In this document: positions 12,361 to 24,899 of the stretch, piece after piece
Layout: the number at the start of each line of letters is the position of its first letter
How positions within the stretch are numbered: position 1 is the first letter of the stretch
Assembly: GCA_959347315.1 (NCBI GenBank)
Contig: OY365811.1
Coordinates: forward strand, 39,921,715 to 39,985,714
Reading direction: 5' to 3'
DNA: 64,000 nt
From: Bimastos eiseni
Lineage: Eukaryota > Annelida > Clitellata > Crassiclitellata > Lumbricidae
Position numbers and translations under genes: made by a program
The notes under the pieces: model-generated
What the model saw: only the letters and a program-made list of their open reading frames with translations
The model's database searches: none
Told to the model about the DNA's origin: nothing

Positions 12361-14099
12361 GTGCAATGAGAGCTTCTGGATCAGATAGTTAAGGGATGAC
12401 GTCGCGTAGCAGGCTCGTTGCTGTTTCAGGTAGCTACGTCGTAGCTAAAGCTGACCAACATCTCCAGTTGTTAAAAGGACTAAGTGTCTACGCTTGACCT
12501 TAGTATTTCCCGCTTCTCGGCCGAGTCTTGGACCTTCTGAGTTGTTTTCTGTGAACTGCTGTCGGTAGTGCGTCCCTTCCGTCGGACTACGAACGTTTGT
12601 ATAGGTTGTGTTTTTGGTATGGCGAAAGAAATAGTTTACTCACTGTCTGTCTTATTTCTAGTAGCTATAAAGCGCATCTTAACATTATATATATATATAT
12701 ATATATATATGGGCCATGCCATAAGGCGTGATCGCGAACTTGTGTGAGAATTATTTTGTTGTATCTCCACCTTTTTTCGAAAATGCGTTTAGAGTTGATA
12801 TGTAGCGGGGAATAATTTATGTTTTCTTTTTTCGGTGTAAATAACTAAGAGATACGACATGTCGTTTTAAAGATACTCATCAAAACCTAACTACACGTTA
12901 ATCGTACCACCAGAATTGTATGGAGTTTGCATGGTATAACAGCTAGTGTCGATTTTGGATATAAGCTACTCCAAGGTAATTCTCACGCGACACTTTAACG
13001 CCAAAATCTTCAAACTCGTTTTTCTCGGAATTTTACGCTTGAAATGCAATTGTCGATGATGTGTCATGCGTTGAATAGGATGACTTCTATTTCAGCATTA
13101 CCTATCCACAGTGTGTGAAACTGTGAATCGTAATCGCAAGCTCTTCATTTCTATAGAGCCCACTTTGGAAGTAGCAGGAACTTTGATAAAGCAAAACCGA
13201 AAGGCAAACGTCAAGATAGGACTAGAAAAATGACGTCTTATCAATAAAACATTGATTTTAAATGAATACAATTCACAATAAGTTCTTGTTGTACTTAATC
13301 ATCAGAAGTTGACGGCCTAGCGATGACTCTAGCTTATTTACAGGTCTGTGGAAGTCTAATTTATCATAACTCGGTGGAAGTCTGCGTCCATTTTGTCTGA
13401 AACCGTTACATATTTTTAAAACCTCGTAGTTTGTCTAAGAACACATATTTCGAAATCTAACACATCCGCCTGTACTTATTTAAAGTGAGTCATATATTCT
13501 GGACTTTTAAAGATCTTCGAAATTTATGAAAATTAAAATTTGAATACGATAAATTCTGTTACCGCCATTTTCTTTGTGTACTCGTATGTTGTGTGCTGTG
13601 TGTACCCGAATTCCGATTTCTCCGAATGCGACTGAACAACGAAGTAAACCGAATCCACGAAACAGTTTTCTAATAGGCATTCGATATTCCGAAAAAATAC
13701 GGATCCAATTTTCGAGATTTTGAAGTGAGAACTGACACTATAAGGGTAAATGATATTCGGTCCCCGGACAAAAGCCCTTCCAGACATTTGCCACCCCGGA
13801 CAAGACCCCCGTCCAAACTAGGCTATAAGCCCCCTGGTTGTGCTTCACGATTTCGTGATGCGCACAAAAAAGGACCTTATATGCACAGTATAATAATTAT
13901 TTCGTATGATAGGCAGGCCCTACAAAGGTTTCAGGCAGTGTGTAAAACCAGTCATTTTGTAAAATGCCTGATTTGTAAGCAATTTGCAAAATCCCCCATT
14001 TTGGATCGGGTTAGGGTTTGACCAGGCAAGATCCGTGGTTTCACACAATCCCTCTGACATAAATAGTAATATATATACATATATGTATACATATATTAA
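12361..14099. other. Non-coding upstream stretch
   Basis: Contains a (TA)n run at 12685-12710 and no supported gene. A short phrase with ccccggacaa recurs at 13760-13810. Confidence 0.4.
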
Positions 14100-14265
14100 A
14101 AAAATTTCTGTGACCGAAAGTTCGCCCCAAAAACTTTTTTACTTCCACAGCCGAACCCATACATAATTTAGCATGTGAAGTCCTCTGCGCATATGCTACC
14201 ATTAAAAAAACTCTTAAAAGCACCTCTAATTTATAATATGCATTGTGAGGGTCGTTTGGGGTTAG
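14100..14265 (-). repeat. Inverted copy of the 11770-11945 repeat
   Basis: Reverse-complement relationship to 11770-11945, including gaccgaaagttcg, tgcattgtgagggtcg and the cgaacccata / tgggtttaga region. The copies diverge by substitutions and small indels. Confidence 0.6.
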
Positions 14266-14299
14266 ATTAGGCATCTCGAGGGTTGTTTAAGGTTAGGGT

Positions 14300-15452
14300 T
14301 GGGGCATAACCGGAAATTGCCTCGGACTTTCGCCTCAGCTGAATATTGGACTATTCGGAAGTATTCGCCCCGGTAAATATTATACCCGCTAATAGCTAAA
14401 AATAATTTTTTTTATTAAATGGTTTTTTTTATAAAATAATATATTTTCATAAAATTAATTTAGGACTAACGGACTTACTTATTAGTTATTGATTAACTAA
14501 ACCAGAACTTAACATTCCATTGAATTTTAAAAAAAATAGTTATGTTAATTTATATATTTTAATTTCTTTTGGTTGCATTCCCAAGGTGGCAACCAAATCA
14601 GTAATTTTCCTGCTTGAATTGGCTTCACCCACTTTCCGGTAAGCATTAGAGAGTAAAGATGTCATTGATAACTTCATATTTCAAATTTTATGACAAGGTT
14701 TTACATTTTTTTCACAGATAAAAGTTATTAAATAATAAATATATTGTTACAGCCTACAATGCGACGATACACTATATAAAGGATATTGCCTCGGCCGAAT
14801 ATTGGACTATTCGGAAGTATTCGACTTGGCAAGTAATACATCCATAAATAGCTAAAAATAACTTTTTTGGGATAAAATAACTTTTTTGGGATAAAATAAT
14901 ATTTTTTCATCAAATAAATTTAGGACTAATAGACACTTATAATTTATTGATTTTATAACTTTTATTTTAGAATTTTATGACAAGGTTTTACGTTTTTTCA
15001 CAAATAAAGTTATTAAATAATGAATATATTGTTATAGCCTAGAGTGCCACGATATGCTATATGAAGGATATTGCTATAGACTCTGCATTGACTATAGATA
15101 GTTCTCCACAGCTGGGTCAGGGTAGGTTAACTACAGTTTGCCTACGGATGGTACTCGCTGGTAGTGGTGGCACTGCATGGAAGCAAATATGCAATAGCGT
15201 AAAAAATCAAGAAAGATAAAAGATCAATTTTTAACGAAATTATGGTACATCTTTCAATATGTTTTTAAGTGGACATCATGTGCGGAACATGCATATTGCT
15301 GCTATTGCATACCAAATTTTCCCAGCCAGCGTCGTCACTAGTTGCTGGCCAGATTTGCCGCTACTATTCGGTTCGTACCCAATCCGGCAAATAGTTCATC
15401 CAATTACTTGGATTCGATACCCGGTGGAAATTGTCTACTCGGTTATGCCCTA
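14300..15452. mobile_element. Composite TAGGGCATAAC-family element
   Basis: Bounded by tggggcataaccgg on the left and ggttatgcccta on the right. The internal phrase ggactattcggaagtattcg occurs twice (near 14350 and 14803), so the element appears internally duplicated or nested. The flanking 8-mers do not match, so the ends may come from two copies. Confidence 0.55.
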
Positions 15453-15862
15453 TTGAAAAGGGTGCAGGAACACTATTCCGGCATGTTCCACCACAAAAAA
15501 GCACTGGTCACAGCAGTCTTTCCAGTAGCCTGCTGCATTCTGCTTTACTCCATAATGCATTCTGCTGTATTTCATAATACCCTCTGCTTTATTTCATAAT
15601 GCATTCTGCTTTATTTCATAATCTGGGTGTAGCATATTGATTACAAGTTGGGCAATGTCAAGCGGCCATTTCTTTAAAATTATTTAGAAAAATTCCTAGC
15701 TTCATCTAACAATCATTTACTCAAAATAGTTTGCTTAAATAGAGACTCTTTGGACTATTTAAAATATAAATAGCTGTGAGACTACGTTTGTGGTGACTGC
15801 AAAAGACCAGATAACAATGAACATTAGGTATAAATGTGATTTCAGTACATATTGGTTTTCAT

Positions 15863-16099
15863 TAGGGCATAACCCGAAATTGCCTCGGACATTTGCCTCG
15901 GCTGAATATCCCGTTTTTTGGACTATTCGGAAGTATTCGCCTCGGCGAATATTACTCACACAAATAATTAAAATAATTTTTTCTTATTGAATAGTTTTTT
16001 TATAAGCATTTAACAATCTAAAAACGAAAATTAAATATTTAAAGCTGTGTTAGTGGTTATTACAGGCTTGGTGGAAAATGTCTACTCGGTTATGCCCTA
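15863..16099. mobile_element. Short TAGGGCATAAC-family MITE
   Basis: A 237-bp segment starting tagggcataac and ending gttatgcccta, with the family phrase ggactattcggaagtattcg inside. The flanks gttttcat and atttccat match at 6 of 8 positions. It is the copy closest to the constant exon (about 450 bp upstream). Confidence 0.65.
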
Positions 16100-16572
16100 A
16101 TTTCCATCCAATGAAGATATTGAGTGATTGCAAAATGACTGACTTTTGGCTCACCTGCCTGACCTACTTGTTCCATGTTCCACAACCCAAAACTTTCAAA
16201 TATCAGCATTGAGGTTTTGTGATTGGCAAAGTACAATAATGGGATGCTGTGTTGTATAATTATATGTCCACTTCCACAGAATCAATTGTAATGAACTTTG
16301 CTTTATTTGCATTTGTTGCTCAAATAAACTGAAGTTTTTTGGGTTTTTCTGTTCACTTTGCCTCAATTATTGCCATAAAACTTACTTACAATGTGTGAGG
16401 TCTCTGTAAATTGTTTGAGTCAAATGTGTTAATGCTGTTTCATTATGCTCCACATGCTATGATCATCATTAATCAAGTTTTATACTAAATGCCATGTAAG
16501 TAATTTCTTACGAGGCAGAAAGCTGTAATGTGTTGTTTCCGGTTTCATTGTAGGCTATTGTGCAACATCAAA

Positions 16573-17559
16573 ATGGTGTTAAAGGCCGACCAGGTTCGAG
16601 TGAAAGCCTTGCTGGCGGAAACAATAACTCTTCTCTGTAAAAACGGACTTCACTTCAAGGCCAAGTTCTCCATCCAGGCCCTGATTGGGATTACTCTAGA
16701 CGAAGAAGATGTATTTCTAGTCAACATCAACGAGACCATAGCATCAAAAGACTCTGCTAATGCTGACAATGAGGACAGCGGTCCTTTCGAACAGCCACCT
16801 CTTACGGGGAAGCGGTTGCGAGGTGGCGCCTCAAGAGCCATGTCGGGTCCTTCGCCCGGTCCTGCGTCGCCGGGCATCAAATCTCTCGGTGGAAACTCCA
16901 GCATTCCAAAAATTCCTTCAAACTCGCGATCGACACGAATCACCCGTCAGACGTCTCCACATTCGGTAGCTGTCGCGCGTCTGTCAGATGTCACGGCGGG
17001 CACGCGATCAGCCGAAACTTCCACCGCCGCGGGAGTCTTTGGCGGTGTCGGCGACCAGTTAGCGGAACTTCCGAGCGACTCTCTCCCATCTGCAAGTGTA
17101 GGCATATCGGAAAGTGGCGGCGGCACTGTCGCGTTTCCATCCGTCTCAATCAAAAACGACTCCCAGTCAAACGATGATAGCTATGACGACAGTAAGCCTC
17201 TTCCCGAAGAATCTGACCTTCCAGAAGAACCCACAAGCAAACGCATGCGGTTGCGGGTGTCGGACGTCCGACCTGAGCCCTCTGTTGCAACACCCACTTC
17301 GAGCGAAGCCAATGCGAATTTTGCCTCTTCTGGTGAAGCCACAAAATCTGAACCGCCCGATGTGATCGAAATAAAGGAAGAGGAGTACTCGGACAGTGAA
17401 AGTCAGCTGCCCAATTACTCTGCTTACGGCGACTATAACACGGCAATGTACGGCGGCGCTAACCAGGACATGACCCATAGCTTCGGTGATGCATCCATGT
17501 TCCAGGCAGGCAGCAGCTTTTTCGTTCCACAGTCTGGCGACGGCGAGCAAACACCCGAA
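16573..17559 (+). CDS. Constant N-terminal exon of an alternatively terminated zinc-finger gene
   Basis: This exon encodes the shared N-terminal half (329 residues). It appears to begin at 16554, after an acceptor ending ttcattgtag, with a 19-nt leader and the start aaaATGG at 16573. An in-frame ATG at 16528 lies inside the presumed upstream intron and was not chosen. Residues 5-56 form a compact conserved-looking domain (KALLAETITLLCKNG, then SIQALIGITLDEEDVFLVNI) that I cannot assign to a named family; it is not a recognisable BTB domain. Residues 60-220 are Ser/Pro/Gly-rich and probably disordered. Basic KRMRLR (223-228) is a possible nuclear signal. VIEIKEEE (264-271) combines a SUMO-interaction-like motif with a sumoylation consensus at K268. 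The tail is Tyr/Gly/acidic. The exon ends GAA|GTGAGT, phase 0, matching all 16 terminal exons downstream. Unspliced, translation would stop 11 codons into the intron. Confidence 0.88.
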
Positions 17560-20500
17560 GTGAGTACAGCAATTTATTCAGTTGTCTGTTTATAGCTATT
17601 GGTACCATAGCACCTGTTCGAATTAGCCAGTGTTGGAAAGTTTTAAAATTTCTAGCAGATGTTTAGTAAATTACGTCAAGGGTGACGTCATGAAGTTTCT
17701 CAAAATTGTCATGAAAAGCTGAGCTCTGTTTGATTACTTTGAAGAGCAAATCAGACTTGTGAGTTTAGAAGCTTCTAAATTCGTTTTTAATTGAAAAGGT
17801 TTTTATGGATTTAAATAATTGTATGTAGGTCAAGTTCCATTTGATTAAATTTAAGAGCAAATCATGCTAGTGAGTTCTGAAGCTTCTAAAAATATTTCTA
17901 ATTGATGTGAGGTTTTTATTTTATTTCCTATAATTTCTTAGTAGTGTGAAAATTAGATTAAATGACAGTGTCATTGATTATTTTTCAAAATTGGTTAATT
18001 TGAGGTGCTATAAATTGTCCGGTAAGTGCTAGTCAATCTTTTCGAAGAAATATTAGCTACTTGTGCCAAAGAAGTAATGCAGTAATTCATCTTTTTTAGT
18101 AAGAATTAATTTCATCATTGTTGATCATATATGCTTATAGGAGTTAATTTTTAGCACTGAAGTATAAGGTATGCTGTTGCCAGAGATTTGGTTAGTGAAT
18201 GGGTGATGGTCTTATAGTATTAAAAAGGCATGTCTGTAGCTTTTCAAAGCTGATTAACCATCACACTCCAACGTTTCCGCATTGATCCAGTTGATGGAAG
18301 TACAAGCAGAGAATTATACTTATTTGTTAATGTGGCTTGCATATAAGAGATTTAAACTGCAAATCTACCTATAATGCAACTTGACGTGGTTGTTAATATA
18401 ACATTCACATTGAAATGAGTTAAATTGCAAACCGTAGATGTTACATTGCGTTAATAGCAGCAATGGAGGTTGCATGTAGCCAATATCATGATTGTTAAAG
18501 AATTATGGACAAGCGTGATTGAATCCAACACCTTTTCATGCTCAGGTACTTTATCTAGATACTTTTTTTTCAACTGAATGAATTGCCCTCCAGTTGTGTG
18601 TTGCCTCCAAGACGTATACAGACAGCACAGATAGGATTTAAACTCATGGTTTTAAATTGATATCTTAGCTGATGACTCAACTTCCTATTCCTGTCAGTTT
18701 GCAGTCTATAAAGGTAATGGTTCCAGTCGCATTTTTCGTATATGATGCCTGACCATCTTTCCCAAAATCTCCAACTTTGGTCTTTGGCATCTAAGGTCGT
18801 CGGTAGACTACTCTCGATTAAATCAGATTGGTCATGTGATGGAAGTCGTTCGGGAATTAGGTTGAATCTATCAGTAGATGAAATTGTGCGTCACATTCTG
18901 TGCGTAAAGTGAGTTCGACGACGGAAATCAGAAGAGTGCTGCAACAGACAGATGGTTTCTTTCGCACGACTCACTGTAAGTCAAATGTTGTCTTCATAGT
19001 GAATAACTTGTTAGTGTAAATGAAGATTAGTAATGCCAGTAATTGTGATATAATAATGTAATTAGTAATGAGGTATGATTTGGTAATAATTATTGCTCAT
19101 TTACTGCATGATTTTAGAAATAATATTATGTTATACCCATTAACTAACGCTTGCCATTGCTCACAATTTTAAGCTTATATATTTAAAGATTGTGATTGCG
19201 ACTGGCTTATAATTGCCAGCAGTGTAACTGCATGTACCAATTGAAATGAGAGTGCATATATAAGATATCCTTTGAGTGATTATATCTGACTGGAATAAAA
19301 TTGGAACCAACTCGACGTCAGGATGGTTTACTTCAGCATGAGCTGCTGTCATAATGATGTTTTGTTATAAAGTAATTCTTTCAGAAGTTTCTATACAGTC
19401 TGATGGTTGGTAGTTTAGTTTTCATTAGCTTTGAAACAAAGCAGCTGACAAATGCTGTGGCAATTTAACAACAGACTTACTTTTGAGATATTTGATTTGA
19501 TGTTAGGTTGTCAATTTTATGAGAGATCATTGAATTTTGAGTCATGGTACTTCCTGTCTAAATTTTTATCTTATGTATAACTGAGCTCTCAGGAATTTAA
19601 AAAACCATTTAGTTGTTATACCTGCTCTTAGATCTCTGTTTTATTTTATGCAAGATGCACGTAACGTTAGCAAAGAATAAGAAATTGGGAGTAGAGAAAA
19701 TATGATGATTTTTCGTTTATTAGTTAATACAAGGTTGGCACACCACAACCTAGTTACAAGATTAATTTGATTAAGAATTGGGCTTGATGACATTGGCCCT
19801 TCTATTGAATATGCTTTTAAACAGTACTCGTGGGATGAAGATATACTGTTGTGTTTCAGGCATTTCATATACATGTGAATATGAGTTGCCTTTGCAGGGT
19901 GTAGAGCTATTCTGTTGTACATGTAGGGTGTAGCTGTTGGTCTGTGATTTCTCCTGGTTCATTTTCTTAACTGAATCATTACATGATTGGGAAATTGTGT
20001 TAGCTTGATGTCATTATGTATGGCAATTGGCTTAATACTGTTGCAAGATGTTGGGATAATAATTATGGAAATGATAACCTAGAACAGTATAAAACATAAT
20101 AGTTATATGGTTTTTATGCTGGTATCTATATGTTATCCTGACTAATTAGTAATTATACCTGATCCGATATGGAAATATTAATACTGGTATATGTGCTTAA
20201 AGTGTTGACCTCTTATTACATGTCTATTGAAGTGATTATGTGGAGAGGTTGATCCTCAGTTTAATCTAGATCTTTTTGCTTTGAAGCAATTGCCTATAAT
20301 ACCCATCAACCTTTTCTTTTGAGTCGAAGGGCTAGACATCATTTTAATATAAATCTCAAATATAACACAAAACTCAAAGCTGGAAGATAGAAGATACCTA
20401 AACAGTGATAGTTCTTAATATGTCATTGGATGTTTTCCATTTGACTGGATGTTGGGAGAATATGGAAATGATGACCTAGAACAATAGAAATCGTAATAGT

Positions 20501-21860
20501 TATAGTGATAGTTTTCTTAACATGGCATTGGATATTTTCCATTTGAGTAGATCTTTTCTTGTGGTTGTCATGCGGGTTGAATATCTGTGAAATGAGGACT
20601 GTTGCATTTGCGTGATTACAGAGCCTCGTTAAAATATTCTTGTCTTTGTGTCTATGGCAATAAAGCTTGCCAAATTTGGTCAGTAGGCTGACAGTAGTGT
20701 TTTATTTTATGCACAGCATTTGTGCCTATCATTCAGGCATGGGTACTGATAGGTTTGTTGACATGAGGAGGAACTGTTATGGTGGTACCACTTAAGATGT
20801 GAGAAGGATGTTGAATTTCCATTCTGTAATTTATACTTCTGGCTTCCGACACTCTCTGTAAATCTTACTGTTTAGAATCTATAGGCGGATATGATCATGT
20901 AGTGGGGAGGGGGTGGTAAGACTAACAACTCTGTACAATCTACAGAAGTTTTACAGTCATGTGCTCTGTGTTATGCTCTGATATATATAGATGTGTATAT
21001 ATATTTATATATATACTGTAGAATTTTTAATAAAGGTGGACACTTTTTCCACAGAAGAACAATCCACAGACAGTGCACTTTGGAGCCGGTATTAGCTGCC
21101 CTTGATGATATATCTGTCTTCCTCAGTCAAGATATTAATTCACTCGATTTATTACTGTTTATTATCAGTCAGTGCAGCTAACATTTGCATCGATCGTTAT
21201 TGCACTGCCTTAAAGCAATGCAACATCTTGGCGTGAATTCGGTTGATTGTAGCTATATCCTCAATGAGAAGTAATGTAGAGCTCTGCATTGATTATGATA
21301 CATTGCCAGACTGATCCACGTTTTTGACATGTTTTTCCATATTTTGGTCTTTATGGCCTTTGGTCAGCTATAAGCGTACTTCCAACCTTTGGTAATCATC
21401 ATTGTGTAACCTAGTGTTCCCTTTTATGTGTGTCTTCCTTACATGTGGAGATCAGTTCTTATTTAAAGAAGTAGTCTATATCCTTCAACTATTTCAGCGA
21501 CCAGTATTCTTCCTTCCGGTTAGCTACATGTAGCTGTACATTGGATGAGTACAGAAATTACCTAATTTCTAGTCTAAAGCCTCTTAAGTTGTCTGCATCT
21601 TGCAACAGTGAGCAAGAACTTGCATTATATATTTGAACAAGGTATTTCCTGTAATTGAACTTGGCTCTTTGAGAATGGAATTCTTTACCGATTGTCGCAG
21701 TCAAACACCAAATAAAGGTTATAACCGGTTCATTAGGCTGGAATTGATGTCATGTAGTGACATTCTCCAAGAGAAACTTAGCAATTATGAACCATTTCTT
21801 TATGCTCCTCAACACACACAACATAAAAGCTAAGTGGATCGTGGGCGAATTCTGTTGCAG
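17560..21860 (+). other. Long first variable intron
   Basis: Donor GTGAGTACAG at 17560. The 4.3 kb to the first finger exon is AT-rich and carries no finger-like frame. Two acceptor-like sites open short phase-0 frames, at 18796 (38 codons then stop) and 21055 (16 codons then stop). Neither resembles a finger exon. Confidence 0.6.
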
Positions 21861-22205
21861 CAGTGGAGCGTACCAGCAGTTCGCACATCGCCACAATCTT
21901 CGCGCTCGGCTCGAAATGCCACTGCAGGAACTTGCGGCACTTTCGAGTGCACGGAGTGTGGACAGAAGTTCGCCTGGAGGGAAAACCTTTTGCAACATGA
22001 GAACATAAAGCATGGACGACGGCCACACCCATTTCACTGTCAGTTGTGTCAAAAAGGTTTCTGGAATCAACGTGACTTGCGTGGCCACTTGGCCAGCAAG
22101 CACGACATGCAGAAGGACTTCCGTTGTTCGATTTGCGGGCGAGAGTTTTCATATAAGTCGTACCTCAAACTTCATCTGCGTACCTGCCAGAACATTTGCG
22201 AATGA
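21861..22205 (+). CDS. Alternative terminal exon A, three zinc fingers
   Basis: The acceptor ctgttgcag at 21860 opens a phase-0 frame that continues directly from the constant exon. It has 114 codons and a TGA stop. A linker of about 29 residues precedes finger 1 (residues 30-51, C2H2), finger 2 (60-81, with KGFWNQRDLRGH) and finger 3 (89-109), which ends HLRTC and so is C2HC. A second AG three bases on (ttgcag|cag|tgg) would remove only the first Gln and start with Trp, like exons D and E. Group 1 member; nearest in sequence to B and D. Expected role: sequence-specific DNA binding in the nucleus as the C-terminal part of one isoform. Targets are unknown. Confidence 0.9.
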   Translation, partial: QWSVPAVRTSPQSSRSARNATAGTCGTFECTECGQKFAWRENLLQHENIKHGRRPHPFHCQLCQKGFWNQRDLRGHLASKHDMQKDFRCSICGREFSYKSYLKLHLRTCQNICE

Positions 22206-22862
22206 TTCTAGCGAACGATGAATATTTTACAACCGACTGAAATTCACTGAATCTAAGTTGAAGATTGATTTTAGAAAATCTTGAATGGGTTTCGTTGCCA
22301 AACTCTCAGAGTTTTGCGTAAATTAGTTCCATTTTGTTCGGTCATGGGCTCGTGGTATATCATCTCAGTAGAACTACCTACGGCTGTGGTATGCAATGTT
22401 TTCAAAGAAGATGAAATTGTTTTTCATAATAGAAATTTGAGTTGAAATGGGCGCAAGGATTCTGCTTTCTTAACGTGACCTTGCTGAGCTTGCTCAGACC
22501 TTTCCAGTGTAGCTATAACGATGGGCGTCAACTCCATTATGGCAGTGCTATAATACTCCAAAATCAAAGACTGACAATCTGACAGTCTTCATTATGGAGA
22601 TTCCACTGACTATCCAGTGTTCATGCAACACAGTATATACTACTACATACACTACAACTCAATGTTGTTCTGGTGAATGCAGCATCACATTTACATTACC
22701 CTGTGTATTGTTTTACAACAGCAATCTTTGACCTGTTACAATACTGAGTTGCTGGTGGGCATTAGCAGTTTTGGCGTTTTCACTCTTCATATGCGGCAGA
22801 ATTATCTTGGCAAGTTTGCAGATACCGTATTTATAGTCTTTGATATTTATGTTGTGCAACAT

Positions 22863-22895
22863 TTTGTGTATATATATATATATATGTATTTTTGA

Positions 22896-22946
<51 letters not shown>
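22863..22946. repeat. (TA)n-rich microsatellite
   Basis: Interrupted tatata/catata runs, bordering the hAT relic on its left side. A similar TA run borders the right side at 23557-23572. Confidence 0.9.
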
Positions 22947-22947
<1 letters not shown>

Positions 22948-23556
22948 GACCAGATATTGGAAACTAAAAACCGGGACAGTTGAATCGCAAAATAAATTTT
23001 TGATGTTGTCAATAATTATAATATAACTTCCACATATATTTATTTTATGCGTATGCATTATATTGGTATAACAGTTACTGAGTGGTTTTATTGCAAATCA
23101 TGCTTTTAAATTTAATTTTAAATTCGAAATTTATAAAATCAGTAACTCAAATTTTGGCATCTGAATGTATGCTTCTTAACATTTTTTGGCTGCTAACATT
23201 CTATCATACCAACTCTTGCATTTAAATTTAATTATTCAAAATTTATCAAATCAGTCGCTCATATTTGACGCTTGAATGTATGCTTTTTACAAGTTTTTTC
23301 TGTTAATAGGCCCCCTATTTTGTCATAAAATTCAACACATGCTTCTTCCATATTAACTTTCACTATCATAACAGCCTCAAGAATTCCTTCTGATAATCGA
23401 CTTTTTTGATCTGACCAATAAGAGTTCATCAGTGAGAAAACTCGCTCAACTGGAGCAGGGTAATAAAAACCGGAAAAGGTAATATGCACTGTATTTCTGC
23501 AGCTAGCAGAAAATCGGGACTGTCCCGGGAAAACCGGGACGTCTGATCAGCCTAAT
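22947..23556 (-). mobile_element. Decayed hAT transposon with C-terminal dimerisation remnant
   Basis: On the minus strand, 23489-23259 encodes PVERVFSLMNSYWSDQKSRL followed by VKVNMEEACVEFYDKI. This matches the hAT C-terminal dimerisation region (ERVFS.MN, RL, VK.N, C.EF). The ends carry cggga/tcccg-rich inverted sequences (gaaactaaaaaccgggacag on the left; gggaaaaccgggacgtctg on the right), and both sides are TA-rich. Only the last part of the transposase is left, so it is inactive. Confidence 0.7.
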
Positions 23557-24645
23557 ATATATATATATATATGCATGCAATTTATGTTTATCCTGCTACC
23601 ATAGAGGATGTAGTGTATATACTGTGTTGCATACACACTAGGTAGTCAGTGGAATCTCCAAAATGAAGACTCAACTGAATTTTAGATTTATTGTGTAGGT
23701 CAGTCATAACCTGCTTTTGGGGTGGACACTTCTGATTTTGACGAATGGTTGGCTGCAGTCGATTATATGACTGTAGCACATGGGGTAAGGGTTTTATTGG
23801 TTCTTGTGGAAATGCAAGTACATTTATAATTTATGCTCAATTTTTACAAGTATTTTATTTTTGTGGTCAGTATTAAAGTACTCACATGTATGTCAATACC
23901 GCATGTATATCTCTGTGATAAAATTGTAAATAACTATAATAATGCTTGTGTAATACTATATAAGGTTATATTTAAGGGAGTGTTTAAAGGAGTAAGGGAG
24001 CTACTGGTGTAGCCTGCAAAAGAGAAATTTTTACTCAGGTTCTTGCAACATGCATAGTATGCAGTAGACTCATATACAGTGTAGAGACAGCGCAGAGACT
24101 AGAGACATGTTACAACACTGGCCTTGCGGCCGATATGTAGTGCTGATGTTGCAGTGCGTCAAGGATATTATCGAAAGCAGAGGAAGATTTGAGATGCACG
24201 CCGTTGTTGAAGCATGTGGTTCAGAGGGTTTTGTCTGATACAGGGCCAGAATTCTGGGAACAAAGGGGCAAAAGTAGTATTTCTTCATGAACTCTTCTCT
24301 ACTAGTGCTTCAGACTTTAGTTCCATTTTTCTTATTTTCCTAGATTTCGATTACAAGTTTTCCAGTTCTTTATTGCATTTCTACTTAAAGCCCAAGTTTT
24401 TAAGGCGTAGTCTAATGAATACCTGCCGCCTGCTAGCTACCAATCAGATCTCTCCAAAGCATCTCATCCGCCTGGGGTACAATCTTAAACAAATGGGCCG
24501 GTGTGGTCAGTCTATCTGAATAGGCTCAAATGGGCCAAGTAAGCAGCTGAGGGAAATGCACTGGAAATAACAATTGAAACGATGATTGTGCTTCATAGTC
24601 CTTATAATTATATGCATCTACACACCTGTACTTGACCACAGGCAG

Positions 24646-24789
24646 CCGCCAAGATTGCTCCACGAGCCCAGTGATCTTGGCCAACCGCCTTTAACTATTT
24701 CAGCAGGCTTTGTCTCTAGCCAGCTAGAAAATAACCGTTACTCAAATGGGGCATGGCCGGATTGCCCTTCCGATCCGTGCTTCATCAGT
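24646..24789 (+). CDS. Candidate optional internal exon upstream of exon B
   Basis: A 144-bp open segment starts after ccacaggcag and ends at a strong donor, AGT|GTAAGTAC. Start and end are both phase 0, so it could be inserted between the constant exon and any finger exon without a frame change. It encodes 48 residues starting PPRLLHEPSD and ending PCFIS, with no finger and no known motif. The intron to exon B is only 110 bp. A second possible AG four bases upstream (ccacag) would put the frame into an early stop. Composition is more GC-rich than its surroundings. It could instead be chance open sequence; transcript evidence would decide. Confidence 0.45.
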
Positions 24790-24899
24790 GTAAGTACTAG
24801 CATATATGGTAGTCACAGTATAACAGGCCTATCTGTCAATTGTACATTGGTAGTGTGCTAGGTCGCTAGTAAGAAGAGCATGCTGGCATTGTGTTGCAG

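Noticed and set aside
16528..16572. Upstream in-frame ATG that would add 15 residues to the constant exon
   Set aside because: It lies before a good acceptor (ttcattgtag at 16553), the added residues are Cys-rich and unlike the domain, and ATG 16573 has a better context.
18796..18912. Acceptor-like site opening a 38-codon phase-0 frame
   Set aside because: It ends in a stop, has no finger or conserved motif, and the donor-like site at 18909 would leave phase 2.
21055..21105. Good pyrimidine tract and AG followed by a 16-codon phase-0 frame
   Set aside because: Too short and featureless to call an alternative terminal exon without transcripts.
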